A DNA stretch of 64,000 bases from Tipula vernalis (taxonomy: Eukaryota > Arthropoda > Insecta > Diptera > Tipulidae), in contig OY282558.1 of NCBI GenBank assembly GCA_958295665.1, forward strand, positions 45,818,389 to 45,882,388, in the 5' to 3' direction. The notes under the pieces are model-generated. The model made no database searches. It saw only the letters and a program-made list of their open reading frames with translations, and had not been told where the DNA came from. Both the position numbers and the translations under genes were made by a program. Shown in pieces: positions 43,574-55,800 of this stretch (position 1 is its first letter; every line of letters starts with the position of its first letter).

Positions 43574-44725
43574 TTAATCTCTGAATATTTTTAGTCTATT
43601 GTTGTGAACCGTTCTGACTCTACGATTTAAACGAATGGAGGAATTGAGCGGTGAACAAATCTGAATAATCTCATATGGTCCCGTCCATAACGGATCCAGC
43701 TTTTCCACAATCCACCTTATCCCCAATTCGAAAATTTGGTGTATTTGATTTTTGGTCATAGTATTCTTTGGATTTAGATTTATGTCGTATCAATGAATTT
43801 CTTGCAACCTGCCATGAATGTTGAAGTCTTACTTTGAGTGCTGATAAATAGTCATCGTAAGTATATACTGGATTTGTATCTTTTTGGATAGAGCTAGGAA
43901 GATTCGGTTTATATCCTAAAAGAAGTTCAATGGGCATTAAAGAAGTCGAAGTATGTGGTGTTGAATTGAAATTAAAAATTGCATAAGGAATCCATTGATC
44001 CCATGCTAACGGATCGTCTTTAACAACATTTCTTAAGTACCCTGTTCATGTACGGTGTGATCGTTCCAACGCACCAATTTTTTTAATTTTCAGAATTATG
44101 CAGAGTTTACTAAACATTTCAGACATAAAATTAGATCCTTGATCTGTGACTGTGAATGGTGTGAATGGAATTAGGTGCACCGAAACTACATATACAATTT
44201 TCACAAAATGCTCTAACCACCGTGTCAGTATCTTGTAAAACTATTGGAATCGCGGGAGAGTACTTGGTGAGGTCATCCTGTATCGTTAACATATACTTGT
44301 TACCCTTATGGGAAACAATCATTGGGCCTATTATGTCCATAAAAATCTTATTAAATGGAATTTTTGAAGTAGATGTGATCTGCATTGCACATTTGTTTAC
44401 GCGAGAGACTCTGTTTTTTTTGGCAAGGCGAGCATTTCTTAATAAATGATTTTATTCGCTTATTCATACAAGGAAACTCGTAGTATTGTTTGACTCGTTT
44501 TATAGTTCTAGAAAATCTTTGATGACCACCAAGAGGTGTAATGTGGAATTCCTTTATAAATTCATTTATATCTGCTTCAGCTGATAATGATTTTCGAATT
44601 GTTAAATTAGTTGGAACACATTTAGAAGGCTGAGTTATCTCAATATCTTGAATGGAATTATCGGAAGAAGTATCGTGAGTTTTTATCAGCTGCTTGTTTC
44701 GCTTGTGCTCTGGTAATGGCTGCAA
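43574..44725 (-). pseudogene. Gypsy integrase
   Basis: 44351-44725 holds the zinc-binding HHCC region (EFHITPLGGHQRFSRTIKRV, then CSPCQKK). 44131-44385 begins the catalytic core with FNKIFMDIIGPMIV (first Asp). 43671-43937 holds MPIELLLGYKP after the catalytic Glu, and 43574-43759 the GPY/F module LDPLWTGPYEI with VRTVHNNRLKIF. The pieces lie in three frames, so at least three frameshifts are present and the second Asp/Glu segment (43940-44130) is scrambled. Inactive. Confidence 0.85.
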
Positions 44726-45154
44726 TAATTTTATCTGATTTATGTGTATCAGAATCTTCAGAAATTTTTATATCTTTCCAGGTTTGTATTCTATGTCGTA
44801 ATTATACTCATGCAGTTCCAGTCGCCAACGGATTAGACGAGAAGTAGGTTTTAGATTTTTATTGAGCCAGATTAAGGGATAATGATCGGTGCTAACGAGA
44901 AACTTTCTGCCTTATAGATAAGGATGGAACCTTTGAGTAGCCCAAACAATGGCTAAAAGCTCTGTCTCGACTGTACGGTAATTTTTCACCGCATCATTAA
45001 GAAGTCTACTGGCGAAAGAAATTGGTAAGTCTTGTTCATTGAATAATTGGGAAAGTACCGCTCCAATGGCGTAATCGCTAGCGTCCGTGGTTAAAATAAA
45101 GGTTTTTCCGAAGTGTGGACGTTACAGTATAGGGGATGACATAACAGAGTTCCT
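44726..45154 (-). pseudogene. Gypsy RNase H region
   Basis: No single open frame covers this part, but minus-strand text corresponds to F-x-L-T-T-D-A-S (about 45060-45100), [14 protein letters not shown] (about 44930-44975) and the segment KFLVSTDHYPLIWLNKN (about 44860-44915), the standard RNase H blocks of gypsy elements. Stops and one frame change interrupt it. It links RT and integrase in the right order. Confidence 0.7.
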
Positions 45155-46552
45155 TTATTTATGGAAAGCTTCGTCGCAATGAGCATTCCATTCGAACTTT
45201 ATATTTTTACGCAATAATCGACTCAGGGGTTCTGAAATTTTAGAGTAATCTTTAATGAATCTCCAGTAGTAACCAGAAAATCCAAGAAAATATCTGATAT
45301 CTTTAGCATTTGTCGGTGTAGGGTATTTCATTATAGCACTTACTTTAGATGGGTCAGGTTTAACACCGTCCTTCGTCACAATATGTCCCAAATAACAAAT
45401 TTCGGTTTTTAGAAACCGACACTTGCTAGGCTGTAATTTTAGATTATATAAACGTAAACGTTTCAAAACATCAATTAATTTTGAGTTATAGTTTCGAAGG
45501 TCGTAACCGTAAATTACCACGTCGTCAAGATATACAAAACATCTGAGACCGTTTAAACCTAATAATACCGTATTCATCATATGCTAAAATGTTATAGGTG
45601 CCCCTTTTAGACCAAACGGCATTCGCAGAAAGTGGAAATGACCAGTTCGAGTGGTAAACGCTGTCTTTTCCATATCGTCAGCGTGTAACTTAACCTGATG
45701 ATAACCGTTTGCCAAATCCAATATCGTAAAATAGTTTGCTTTGCCTAACTGGTCCAAAATCTCGGTTATGTTTGGCAGAGGATAAAATTGGTCAACAGTG
45801 ATGTTGTTTAACTTACGAAAATCTACCACCAATCGCCATTTTCGATCACCGGCAACTTTTTTTGGAACGATTAACAAGGGAGAATTCCAGGGACTGGTAC
45901 TATTTTCGACATGCAGCGTTGCCTCAGGTAAGCGGTAAGGTTTAATGTGAATCGGTTGGGAATTTTGTACAGTAGGAATTTTATGACAGCAAGCATCAGT
46001 AGTTGTCAGAGTATCGCCCTCTAAATAAAATACCTCATTGAAATCGCGACAAATTTCCAATATAGATGATTTTTCTTTTCCATTTAGATGGCTGAAATTT
46101 AGATTCTTGCCGAGTTTATTTAATTTGTCTTCTACGTTCGGATTCCAACTTTCAATGTTGAAAAGTTCATGGGAATTAACCGATTCAAAACTTATTTTAA
46201 TCTGTCCGATGTTAATCGCGTAATCGTTTGTATTAACTAAACTTATTGGAACTTTGTTAAGAGCGAAATTGACTACTGAACTGGCAATATACACACCGTT
46301 TGTAATGGTCACAACTGATTTCGGCAACCCACCAAGCGGTAACTGATGTTCTACACCTTGAAACGAAAATTGAAGAGTAGAACTATTGTAATCGATAATA
46401 CATTTATTGTCTTGCAGGAAGTCTTTTCCTAAAATACCATCTGACTGAATTGGGAATGAGTCCAGAACTAAATGAATTTTCTGGTCTATTTTTGAATCAC
46501 CTACTAATAATTTACTGTGACAAAGTGCTAACGTTTCAATTTTTTCTGACAC
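45155..46552 (-). pseudogene. Gypsy reverse transcriptase
   Basis: 45584-46552 (322 residues) carries the end of protease (VLDSFPIQSDGILGKDFL), then RT motifs NSTSPWNSPLLIVPKK, RLVVDFRKLNNITV, FTILDLANGYHQVKL (first catalytic Asp), TAFTTRTGHFHFLRMPFGLK. 45155-45580 continues in the same frame with FVYLDDVVIYG (YLDD box), PSKCRFLKTEICYLGHIVTK and FLGFSGYYWRFIKDYSKISE. One stop at 45584-45586, where a Gln would be expected, separates them; otherwise the domain looks complete. It belongs to the gypsy lineage near 17.6/297. Confidence 0.9.
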
Positions 46553-46941
46553 TTAAACTCGGGATGACAAACTGCTCTAGGTTTAACTGAAGTCTTTTTT
46601 ATAAGACTGACATCCGTTCCTGTGTCAATAAGAAAGTATAAAATAGGGTTATCGGATATGTCCATATTTAGAGTGACGTATCTTGCATTGACGGAATTAT
46701 TATTTGATGACTGGTATAGTATTTTTGGGTATTCATTAGACGTTGGTTGATTGGTTTCGATCTTTTCATTATTAACGGATACGGCGGATGACAAATCGAT
46801 ATCTCCACTAACAGATTTAAACTCAGAATTAGTAGAATTAGTGGCAACCTCGAAATTATTCTCATCAAACCAATTTAGTACGGAAATATCAGGTTCAAAA
46901 TTATTTTCAAAATGGTTTTCGATAAGATTATTCCTAAACAA
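46528..46941 (-). pseudogene. Gypsy protease region
   Basis: A 137-residue piece ends ILYFLIDTGTDVSLIKKTSV. L-I-D-T-G-T/A-x-x-S-L-I is the catalytic motif of gypsy aspartic protease. The N-terminal part (FRNNLIENHFENNFEPDISV) is the acidic linker that follows gag. A frameshift at about 46530-46550 separates it from the RT frame. Relative to gag (46998) it is in another frame, as expected if pol is made by ribosomal frameshifting, although decay is equally possible. Confidence 0.8.
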
Positions 46942-46997
46942 ATCCGATAATTTTACGCTCTGTTCAGAGGGAGTAGAGAAAGAACACAGGCACAGAT

Positions 46998-48173
46998 TTA
47001 CAGGTTTTGAACTCGGACAACTGTATCCTGATTCTTCTGAACGAGTTCCTGACAGTTTTCCGCGACATTTATATTTTTGTGTGAAGGTGGATTGGAGTTT
47101 TCTCTTCGCTGATTATTATATATCCGCTTTCTGCAATCTTTCAGCATATGTCCTATATTTTTAGAATATAAACACCTCACTGGATTTGTGCTAGTTTGAA
47201 AGTTTGTCACTGGTTTTCCATTACTGGGTACGCAATTCCGAGAATTTGATGAGATTGAAGTATGAGTTGAACTTGGCTTGTTCAGTTGGAAACAATCTTT
47301 AGCGATGTGACCTACTTTGGAACATAATTGGCATTTAATAGACGTTGACTGAAATCTGGGTTTGTTCATAAATGACATTTCCTCTTCTATGGCTTTATCG
47401 ACAGCTTTCTTCAGTGTCTTGAACCGACAGGCTTTCACTATGACCGCAATGGAATGATGCAGTCCATCTTGAAACGAGCGTAATGCAGTTGCTTCGTTCA
47501 AGCTATTTATTACTTCAGCACTCTTTTTGTCTTCCCTACGTATGCAAGCACTATTAAGTGCAGATAAAGTTTTCTCAATATTGCGCGTGAACATACGAAC
47601 GTTTTCATTTTGACCTTGAACATGCTTAATGAGTTCAATTTGTAGTTGTTCGACTGATCGAGAGTCTTCAAACTGCAATGTCAACTCTGTTTTCAAATCT
47701 TCCCACGTTTCGATCGTCTTGTATAAGATTAATTTGTAAGCTCTACCAAAAAGTTTCGATTGAACAATTTGTAGAAATGTATCTTTTTGGTCTTTTCCCG
47801 TCAGAGGCTTATAAAAAAATTCACACACATTTATATATTTACTTAGCAAGCTAACCGAACCATCGAATTCGGGTACCAATCTTAACACATGGTCAATATT
47901 TAGCGACATACCTTGATTAGTTTCGAAATTACTAAGACTTGAATTCACCTGAGGTTCAAATTTAACGGAATGAGCGGAATTAGGAGAATCGTCAGAATCA
48001 GTACACTCAAGGCTTATTTCAGAGATGGATTAAGCTTCGAGCTTACAATCAGACTTATCTAAACTATCACTAATCAAAAGATTATTTACGGTTTCCTGTT
48101 GTTCAGCATCTTCTTCATCGTTATCAATAATAATTATTTTGTCCCGTAAATGAATTGACGTTCTCTTGCTCAT
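46998..48173 (-). pseudogene. Gypsy gag, one in-frame stop
   Basis: A likely start ATG at 48171-48173 (MSKRTSIHLRDK) opens an acidic leader, which runs in the same frame, through a TAA at 48030-48032, into the 316-residue piece 46998-47948. That piece has a capsid region (VPEFDGSVSLLSKYINVCEF, FGRAYKLI, ETWEDLKTEL) and two zinc knuckles, CQLCSKVGHIAKDC and CLYSKNIGHMLKDC; the second lacks the second Cys of CxxC (CLYS). The full protein would have about 391 residues. Only one nonsense change disables it. Confidence 0.85.
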
Positions 48174-48909
48174 AAGCACATGAATATAATTGAGCTCCAC
48201 AAATCGGCGATTTATCAGATTTACCAAATAATAATAAAAAAATATAAAAAATAGAATTAGAAACATAGATATTTTACCTAGGTTTATACCAGGTTGGAAT
48301 GATGATATTGCTGGAAATGTGGTTTACCGTGACATATAAGATGATGATGCTGTTTAAAATTGTAGTGTCCATATTATGCGAATTAATGATGTGATTATGG
48401 TAACCAATGAAATCCCGATTTTAATTGAACCGTTTGTTGATGAAATGTAATGAGCCCTTTCCACGTTATGATGCTGATGATAAGGCAAAATTATGTTTCT
48501 GATATAACAGCTACTGCGAAAATTTTCAAATGTAATCACTGATGGTTTAATTTTTAACATGTGATGAATGCTGCCATATGGATGTATGATATTGAAATAT
48601 ACTGCGGTTATATGATAATTTATCAAATTCCGAACGATGTATATGATGATTATAATTTTTTTTTTTTTTTCAATTTTTGTTGTCAAAATGGTAAATTTGG
48701 AACCAACAAATATTGTTGAGTTGGCCTTGACATTTAAATGAAACTTTGGACACCTAATAGGTATTGTACTTGAACTTTTACGTTGAGTTTTCCACACTAT
48801 AGCAAACTTTAATCAAACGTTTGAGCTAATTTACCCGTTTTCAGAAAGTACTGTAACTTTGAACGATAATTTTCCGCTAGCCTTCCGCTAGTTTTCCGCT
48901 GTCACCAAA
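48174..48909 (-). other. Gypsy 5' leader with possible primer-binding site
   Basis: Between the 5' LTR and gag. Directly inside the LTR the minus strand reads TTTGGTGACAGCGGAAA; TGGTGACAGCGG may be the tRNA primer-binding site, offset by two bases, as TGG complements a tRNA 3' CCA. CCTTCCGCTAG and TTTTCCGCT are repeated on the + strand just beside it (48880-48900). The rest is AT-rich; an open minus-strand frame at 48354-48797 is not recognisable. Confidence 0.4.
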
Positions 48910-49218
48910 TGTTATAAGTGTCTGCTGTGTGATACAGATATGGAATGTGTACCAAATTTGGAATTAGTGATTTTTACACTCACTTTCAGATATTTTAATT
49001 GAAACGCTGATAATTTTTGTGATATTTCAATGGTATTTATTATTAAACAAAAAAAAAGGTATTTTGGTTAAATTATTTAATGCAAAGCTTAAGGCGGCCG
49101 AATCGATTATCATCCAGTTTTTTTTATCGATTTCAAAAATATATAGTAATCTAATATATAATAATCTACGTAAGTATTTGTACCTAATATTTTGTATACA
49201 GCAAGTCTACATGTAACA
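48910..49218 (-). repeat. Gypsy 5' LTR
   Basis: TGTTATAAGTGTCT to CATGTAACA, about 309 bp, matching 43150-43447. On the minus strand it is the upstream LTR and should hold the promoter. Confidence 0.85.
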
Positions 49219-50925
49219 CATATACATGAGAATAGCTTGCTATCATTTCGGCAAGCGGTAAAGCCTCTTCTCCTAGTTCAGAAAGCGGCGCATCGTTATA
49301 TTATAAGATTTGCCCAAACATCATGGATTTTTCGAAAACGGCAATCGGATAATGTAACAACCATCATTAGTTCGGCGAGTGTGAAGAACATAACGGTCCT
49401 CACATTCTTAATCTTTTGGACTTATTTCCAATCCTGCAACAGGAAATGTTTCGATCTCCTAAGAGACTTCAGTTCTGAGAGCGGTTCTGGCAGATCGAGG
49501 CAATGAATGATGTGAACCAAATTTAGTATTGGAAGGTGCTGACCCAGTATCTTTTTCCCAGGCAGCAATAGATTGGTCAGCCAGTTTTACTTCACCTGAT
49601 CTTAGAAAGAATAAACGCAGTGATGGGTAATTCCTCTGCTGTACCAAATCTGAGCTCAATGATGAGCCGACAGAAACCCTTGGATGAAGTGCTTGCCAAT
49701 CCGATTCCTCCTATAGATGTTATCAGTTTATGCCGTTCTACGTTTAATGTCTGCGCAAACCTCTCAGAAATGAAGTTTGCTGATGCCCCATTATATCAAG
49801 GTGAATCTTGATTATTAGGCACGTTGATGATGGCGGTGGCTAGTAAAGCTGAATCATCTGGGAAACCGCCTGATGCAACAAGTGCTTCCTGGGAGTTTGA
49901 CCATTTGGTAATTTCTGCATTAGATGATGAACTCGAACTCGCTAAAGCCACTGGAATAACTACTGGGTTTTCTGCTTCGAAATGGAGCATTATATGGTGA
50001 CGTTTACGGCACTGTTGACACACAGAAACCCGACAGTTTCTCGCAGAATGCTTTCCGCCAAGGCACAATACGTAAATCCGATTTCTGCTTGCGTATTGAT
50101 ATCGCTAAACGGGAGAGAGCGCAGAAAAACTGGAACAGGCGCCCATTGCATGATCCTGTGAATTGCACTTTATATAGGGAGATAACCGGATTCGATGACA
50201 CTAATGCCGAGAGGCTACGACGATTTTGATTAGATGAGCGAGCGGCTGATGACTGCGCGGTAACTCTAAATTTTCTAAAATGGAAGATTTTTTCTAAAAT
50301 GGAAGCACGTTTCTCCAAAAATGTACAAAATCCTTACCATGTTGATATATCCTTGGTTGTAGACTCCTCCCACTTGATGGCCGTAATTGAGTCCAATTTC
50401 GACAGCATCAAGCAAATTAGTAAATTTTCAGCTAGCCCATCCTTGCTGCGAAGTGAATTAAGAGCCCTGTAGAGAGCGGTGACTAATCTCTATCATCAAT
50501 CACCATGGACGTAAATTCGTTTTTGAAGTTTAACCATTCGCCATAATTTTCCGCGAGTTTAGGAAGTTGCAATTTCGGGAGCTGGATGGATTTCTTTCCA
50601 CAACAAAAGATTGATTTAGCTCAGTACAAGGAGGCTCGATTGAAGAAAACATTTTTTCCTTGGTGTGACTTGTACCGCTCGTAATCCTGATCATTCATCT
50701 GTATATATCGACGAGTTCCGTTATCGCTTCATAATACTCATAGTGCCGTTTGTAATAGGAATCTGTCAGCTTCCACAGAACCTCCAGAGTTTCTAAATTA
50801 GCAGATATCCCGTGAAAGTCGATCCAACTTTTCATGCTCTGTAGTTGACCATGCGACTTGCCCAATAATTTATTCAACCGTTTTCGTTCCTCTTTTCCTT
50901 TCGACTTGTCCATTTTGGGACCCAT
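49219..50925 (-). pseudogene. BEL-C gag, protease and start of RT
   Basis: Minus strand: gag N-terminus at 50695-50925 (ERKRLNKLLGKSHGQLQSM), a disrupted middle (50004-50318 and flanks), zinc knuckle CLGGKHSARNCRVSVCQQC then RKRHHIMLHF (49796-50068), then ASANFISERFAQTLNVERHK and LITSIGGIG (protease body, about 49730-49800), and finally RTNDGCYIIRLPFSKNP and EKRLYRLPK (about 49240-49350), the start of the RT. The coding text then meets the gypsy LTR at 49218. Several stops occur. Confidence 0.8.
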
Positions 50926-51167
50926 GATTGTTTTCGAAATCTCAAAATTTTTCCAGCAAATACAATTTGGAAATAAAATTCAGCAGCATATGCTTGTACG
51001 AACAACTGGTCGCATCAAATGATAAATTTTCCAAACAATGAGATGGCCTCGAAGAACAACGAGGTTGGAATTTAAAGAAGTTGGAGTGGCTCCCAAATTC
51101 GCTTAAGTATAGATTAAAAAATAAGATTTTCATATCACAATAATGGTTGTTGTACGGAACAACTATC

Positions 51168-51310
51168 TGGGCCCGTATTCTTGAAATTCACCCAAAAAGG
51201 TCGCCGGTGACTTTGGTATGAAACAATTTGAATTTTCAACTGAAATGACGAATTTCACTAGAAAATCACGGGCGACTTTTTTGATCGAATTTCAAGAATA
51301 GCGGTCCTGA
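51168..51310. mobile_element. Small palindromic element (MITE-like)
   Basis: 51169-51213 (GGGCCCGTATTCTTGAAATT, then AAAAGGTCGCCGGTGA) is the imperfect reverse complement of 51262-51309 (ending GAATTTCAAGAATAGCGGTC). The ~50-bp centre is AT-rich. The terminal text resembles the GGGCCCTATTCTCGAATTC end at 5465. It lies just upstream of BEL-C gag. Confidence 0.65.
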
Positions 51311-51324
51311 AAATGAAATAATAA

Positions 51325-51430
51325 CTGCAGACACATCAAAGCAAGCCATCTTCTGATATAGCACTCTACAGGGTGATTGGCTGGAAACCTTTTCAAATTT
51401 TCCCAGATTTCCCACAGGAAACATGACACA
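51325..51430. repeat. ~149-bp satellite, right-flank monomer
   Basis: CACATCAAAGCAAGCCATCT, then CTCTACAGGGTGATT, then CCCAGATTTCCCACAGGAAA match the array at 52205-52830 and the monomer at 42757. Homology stops at the element starting 51431. Confidence 0.65.
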
Positions 51431-52208
51431 CAATTAAAAAAATATTGCTTATGTAATGTAAATTGCATTACATATAGGTCCAGTGGAAGGCTGAATTACA
51501 AAATAATACAAAGCTTACATTTAAAAGAATTTTAATACAATTTGCATTAATTTGTAATGCAGCAATTACATTAAATTATAATGCAATATTCCATTAGAAT
51601 GTAAAGCAAATTGTCAAAGAACCGTCAATCAACTGCATTAAAATTTATCAAAGACTACTACATGTACATTAATAAGATATTGTAGAAGTATTAAATCTAA
51701 AGCAAGTGGCACTAAAAGTTCCGTAAGTTTAGCCCTTTGTTTTTGGTGCCTTGAGAGTCGAAATCTCAGAGAGCACTTTACTTTAAAAAAACAAACATTC
51801 ATATTTGTTCATTGGCGGGCTACTTCACTTTATAGTCTTTATTTAACATATGACATGCAATAGTAGGCATTTTCGAATTCAGGAAACCCAATTGTTTTAT
51901 TTGTCATTTAGTCGGTTTGTTTTAGTGAATTTTATATCAGTAAAGCAAAACACATGCATGAATTTATTATTCGTATGTACCTTTAAGTCCGCTTATTTTA
52001 GCGAATTTTATGTTGGTGTAAGTTTTCAATTTGAGCAGGTGGCTTTAAAAATAACTTTTAATGTAAATACTGCTTTAGAAATCTTCATGATTGCCTCAAA
52101 ATTCATTTTAATGCAATCATTACTTTACTATTTAATAATAACTTGTATTACATGAGTCATAATGCAATGTTTGCATTAAAAATTACAGTTATTTTTTCAA
52201 CTGTGCAC
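51431..52208. mobile_element. Element with ATTGCATTACA-rich ends inside the satellite
   Basis: The left end CACAATTAAAAAAATA and the reverse complement of the right end, CACAGTTGAAAAAATA, pair, and both are followed by text rich in TAATG/TGCATTA. Satellite monomer sequence lies on both sides, so this block interrupts the array. A 101-residue + strand frame at 51850-52155 is not recognisable. No clear target duplication. Confidence 0.5.
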
Positions 52209-52830
52209 CACATTGATTTCCCACGGGACACTATTGACAAGTCACATCATTGGAATCTATCTTCAGACAAAACACTCTAAAAGCTGATTTTATACAAAGT
52301 TTCTAATGATTTTTGGAAATGTTTTCCAGATTTCAAGTCACATCAATGCAATCTATCTCCAGATATAACACTCTAGAGGCTGAATTTTTACAAATTTTCT
52401 AATGATGTTTTGGAAAATCGAATTTTTCCAGATTTTCCACGGGAAACTTGAAATTAATATTTTGCCTGCGATAGCTATTAACAAATCACATCAAAGCAAT
52501 TCATCTACAGACATAACACTGGAGGCTGATATTACACAAAGCTTCTAACAGTTTTTTGAAAATAGAATTTTCACAGACTTTCAACAGGAAACTTGAAATG
52601 ATTTTTTTTTCTGCTAAAGCTAAGTCACATTTCTAATGATTTTCGGAAAATCAAATTTTAACAAATTGTCTAAAGGAAACTTGAATTTAAATGTTTTCCA
52701 GCGAAAGCTATTGACAAATCACTTAAAAACGATTCATTTTGAGATATACGCTCTAGAAGCTGATTCTATTTCAATTTTTTGGAATTCTTGAAATTTTCCG
52801 ATATTTTAAACGAGTTGGTGGAATAAAGTT
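52205..52830. repeat. ~149-bp degenerate satellite array
   Basis: Monomers share TTTCCCACGGGAAACTTG, GCTATTGACAAATCACATCA, ATCTTCAGACATAACACTCT, AGAGGCTGATTTTA and TTTCTAATGATTTTTGGAAA. Cores at about 52261, 52357, 52506 and 52740 show full (about 149 bp) and truncated units. Confidence 0.8.
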
Positions 52831-55800
52831 TAAAATTAATCATCAACCCTCTTTTTTTAACATAATAAGAAATCCTTATTTATCCTCTATATGTCCTTTA
52901 TAGTCGCAATATTTCTGAGATTGCAAGTTAATTGGCTTAGTGCTTCACCATATCGGTTCTGTTCTGTATACATTTTTGGTCAAACTATGTTAAAGTGAGC
53001 CATTTTTACATCTTGAACGAAACTAGCAAATAACTATTCACATTTACGGGTCGGACATTTCGTGATTTTTTCAACAGCAAATTTTTGAGATTTTCCGAAG
53101 GTTTTTCTAGATTTTCAGTATCTGTTTTATGGATTTATACTTTTCGGTTTATTTACGAACTTTCATAACTTTAACTATTTAAAAAAAGAAAAGTTATTTC
53201 TGTATTATTTTCACAGTTTTTAGTAAAGTAATTTTTTACAGATCGATTTCGGTTATTTATCTTCCTTCTTCATTTTTAATAGTTTGTTGCATAATAATAA
53301 AAAAGAAACCGAAGCAGTAATGTTAAACTTCTGAAATCGATCTTTCTAAAATTACATAATTTTTTTTGCCTTATACCAAATTGGTCTGATTAAATTAAAA
53401 TTTCAGTTTATCAAATTCAATATTTTCCAAACCAAACTATGCATTTCAATTTGAAGTCTAAAGAATAATTTGTCTAATTGTTAGAAGTTGTTTAGTTTTG
53501 AATTTAATGTCAAGACCAGGTTAAAGTTCGAGGTGAATTCGAAAACGTTACATTAATATTTGGAGACTGAAAGTCGAATGAATTTGACCGCCGAAAATTT
53601 CAATACACAGTGATTCAAATTTAATAAAATTACCACCATGTTTACAGCGATTCCTGAAAACAACACAAAAACAACACAAAGTATCAAGTTATTAAAAAAA
53701 AAAAAATAATAATAATAAAACAAAACTTATCTGAGACGAGAAACAGCTGATTGAATTACCGAGCAATTATAACAAAATAATTTTACAAAATTGTTAACAT
53801 TATATAATAGTTTCGAATCAAAATTGGTGTTATTATTATCACAATAATGTTAAGGTATTGAACCAAATTGATTCTCAATTATATTGATTAATTAATTGTT
53901 TCAATATCACAATATTAAAACTAATTTCATTTTGTAAACAAACACTGCGAAAATAAGTACATATTTATTCGTTTTGACAATTCGTAATTATTTGGGATTC
54001 TCAAACTTTATTTGATTAAAAAATTATGTAAGCCAGTTAGGGAAACCTTTCTCTATTAGATGGCACTGATGTACTTAATTTCAAAAAATTGTAAGCTGAT
54101 TAAGTTTAATTGTAAAGTAAAATTAAGATTATAGTATGTAAACCAGCTTTTATAGCATGTCAAAAAACTGGTAATAAAATAATCTTACAGCTAGAAAATA
54201 AATATATACAATTTTTTTATTCATTCTCAACTGTAAACTAGACGAATAAAGTGTGAATTAACAAATAAAATATATACCGCAAATTTTTATTTATCTACCG
54301 GAATTAATTGGACACGAGAGTAATAATATAACGATATTTTTTGGGAAACATACATCAATTTGGACACGGAAAGCAGCTATCGAAATTTATTGAACACTTG
54401 GAAAATTCACCTGGATACGAGACACTTTAACTGAAGAAAAATTTATTGGCGAACGAGAACTCATTTACAACAAAACGGAGAAAATTACTTCGTACTAAAT
54501 AAGGCAATTGAATTTGGACGGCGATTGTGCTGATTTATGACAATATACGGCGAACCGGAATCAACACAGAAAATCAAATTCAACCCATTTAGTTGGCATT
54601 ATACACACCATATACCACTTTGGTCAAATTCAGCAGTGAAATTAGAAACGTTCGATAGGAGGCGGGATGTTCTGAAAAGAAGATTAGCCAAAGGGTTTAA
54701 ATAAAAAACTCGATTGTAAAACATTTATTATGACAAATATAGTTTCCATTTCTATCTAGTATTAGCCACCGTAGTATTAACATTAAATTACGACACAAAA
54801 AGAACCAAATTACAAAAGTCGTGATAAAATTCCAATCCAAAATACACAGTAACCATTTGAATTACCTAAACAATGGATTTGAATAAATTTATCCAAAGCT
54901 CTCTTAAATTATTCGTTATAAATTTAACAGTGTACGGGTAAACGACCCCCATTTAGCGCACAGAAGAAAAAAGAAACCAACAATAAATTTTTAATGAGCT
55001 AAACTTCTGCTATAAAATTTAACAATAAAAAGAGGATAAATTTAGGACATACACACACATACACAGAGTCACAAATAATGTTATATTTAGGCAAAACCAA
55101 AAATAAAAAGCACAACGACGCAACAACCCAAAACCAAAAAAAGTTTAGAAAAAGCCCTATAGAACTTCGTATATTCATGAAACACTGATATCAGAGTGTC
55201 TTAAATTTACCTCATATAAGTTATGTATTTATAGTTAGCTTACAACAACAACAAACAACAAAAAAAAACAAATACACAACAAAAATCTCATTAGATATTC
55301 TTATTGAAGTTTGAAACAATATAATAACAACCAAAACTGAAATATGTATACGTATTTGGCCCATAAACAATGGCATGAAACACAACAAACAACTTGAGGA
55401 ATTATGTGGAAAGTTTTTTTCTAGTTGTAAAAAAAAAAAAAAAAAAAATACGAGCAACAAAAAGCTCACACAAGAGAACGACGACGACGACCAAAGAATG
55501 AAAATCGTGTAACGTGTAATGTATAGTAGAACTTTTCTGTTTTCTTCTGTTCTCTGCTATATACGTATCGATGGAAATCGTCTTTTTATTATTCAACTTG
55601 CTTGCCTGTTTTCATAATCCATCGTTAAACCAGTTGTGTGCTTCTTCGTCGTTGTTATCGTCTTCGTCTTCGTGTTTTCTTACATGTACATATATACGTG
55701 TATATATATATTTGTTCATTTAAATCTGTATGTTTATGTATAATGAGCACACGTTGTATGTAGAGCTTTTCCAATGAAAAACTTTTTTTTTTTTTCCTTG

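Larger units (their letters stand above)
43150..49218 (-). mobile_element. Nearly full-length Ty3/gypsy retrotransposon with both LTRs
   Basis: Two direct ~300-bp LTRs (43150-43447 and 48910-49218) flank a minus-strand gag and pol with the order gag, protease, RT, RNase H, integrase. There is no envelope-like ORF: the integrase GPY/F region ends about 120 bp from the 3' LTR. Stops and frameshifts interrupt gag once and pol several times. Sequence outside the LTRs (GCCTT on the left, CATAT on the right) does not form a target duplication. The element sits inside BEL copy C. Confidence 0.9.

Noticed and set aside
45900..45950. A second recursive splice site at CTCAGGTAAGCGG
   Set aside because: It lies antisense in the gypsy RT coding sequence and lacks a pyrimidine tract.
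43150..49218. An endogenous errantivirus with envelope gene
   Set aside because: No third ORF fits between the integrase GPY/F module and the 3' LTR, so this is a plain gag-pol retrotransposon.
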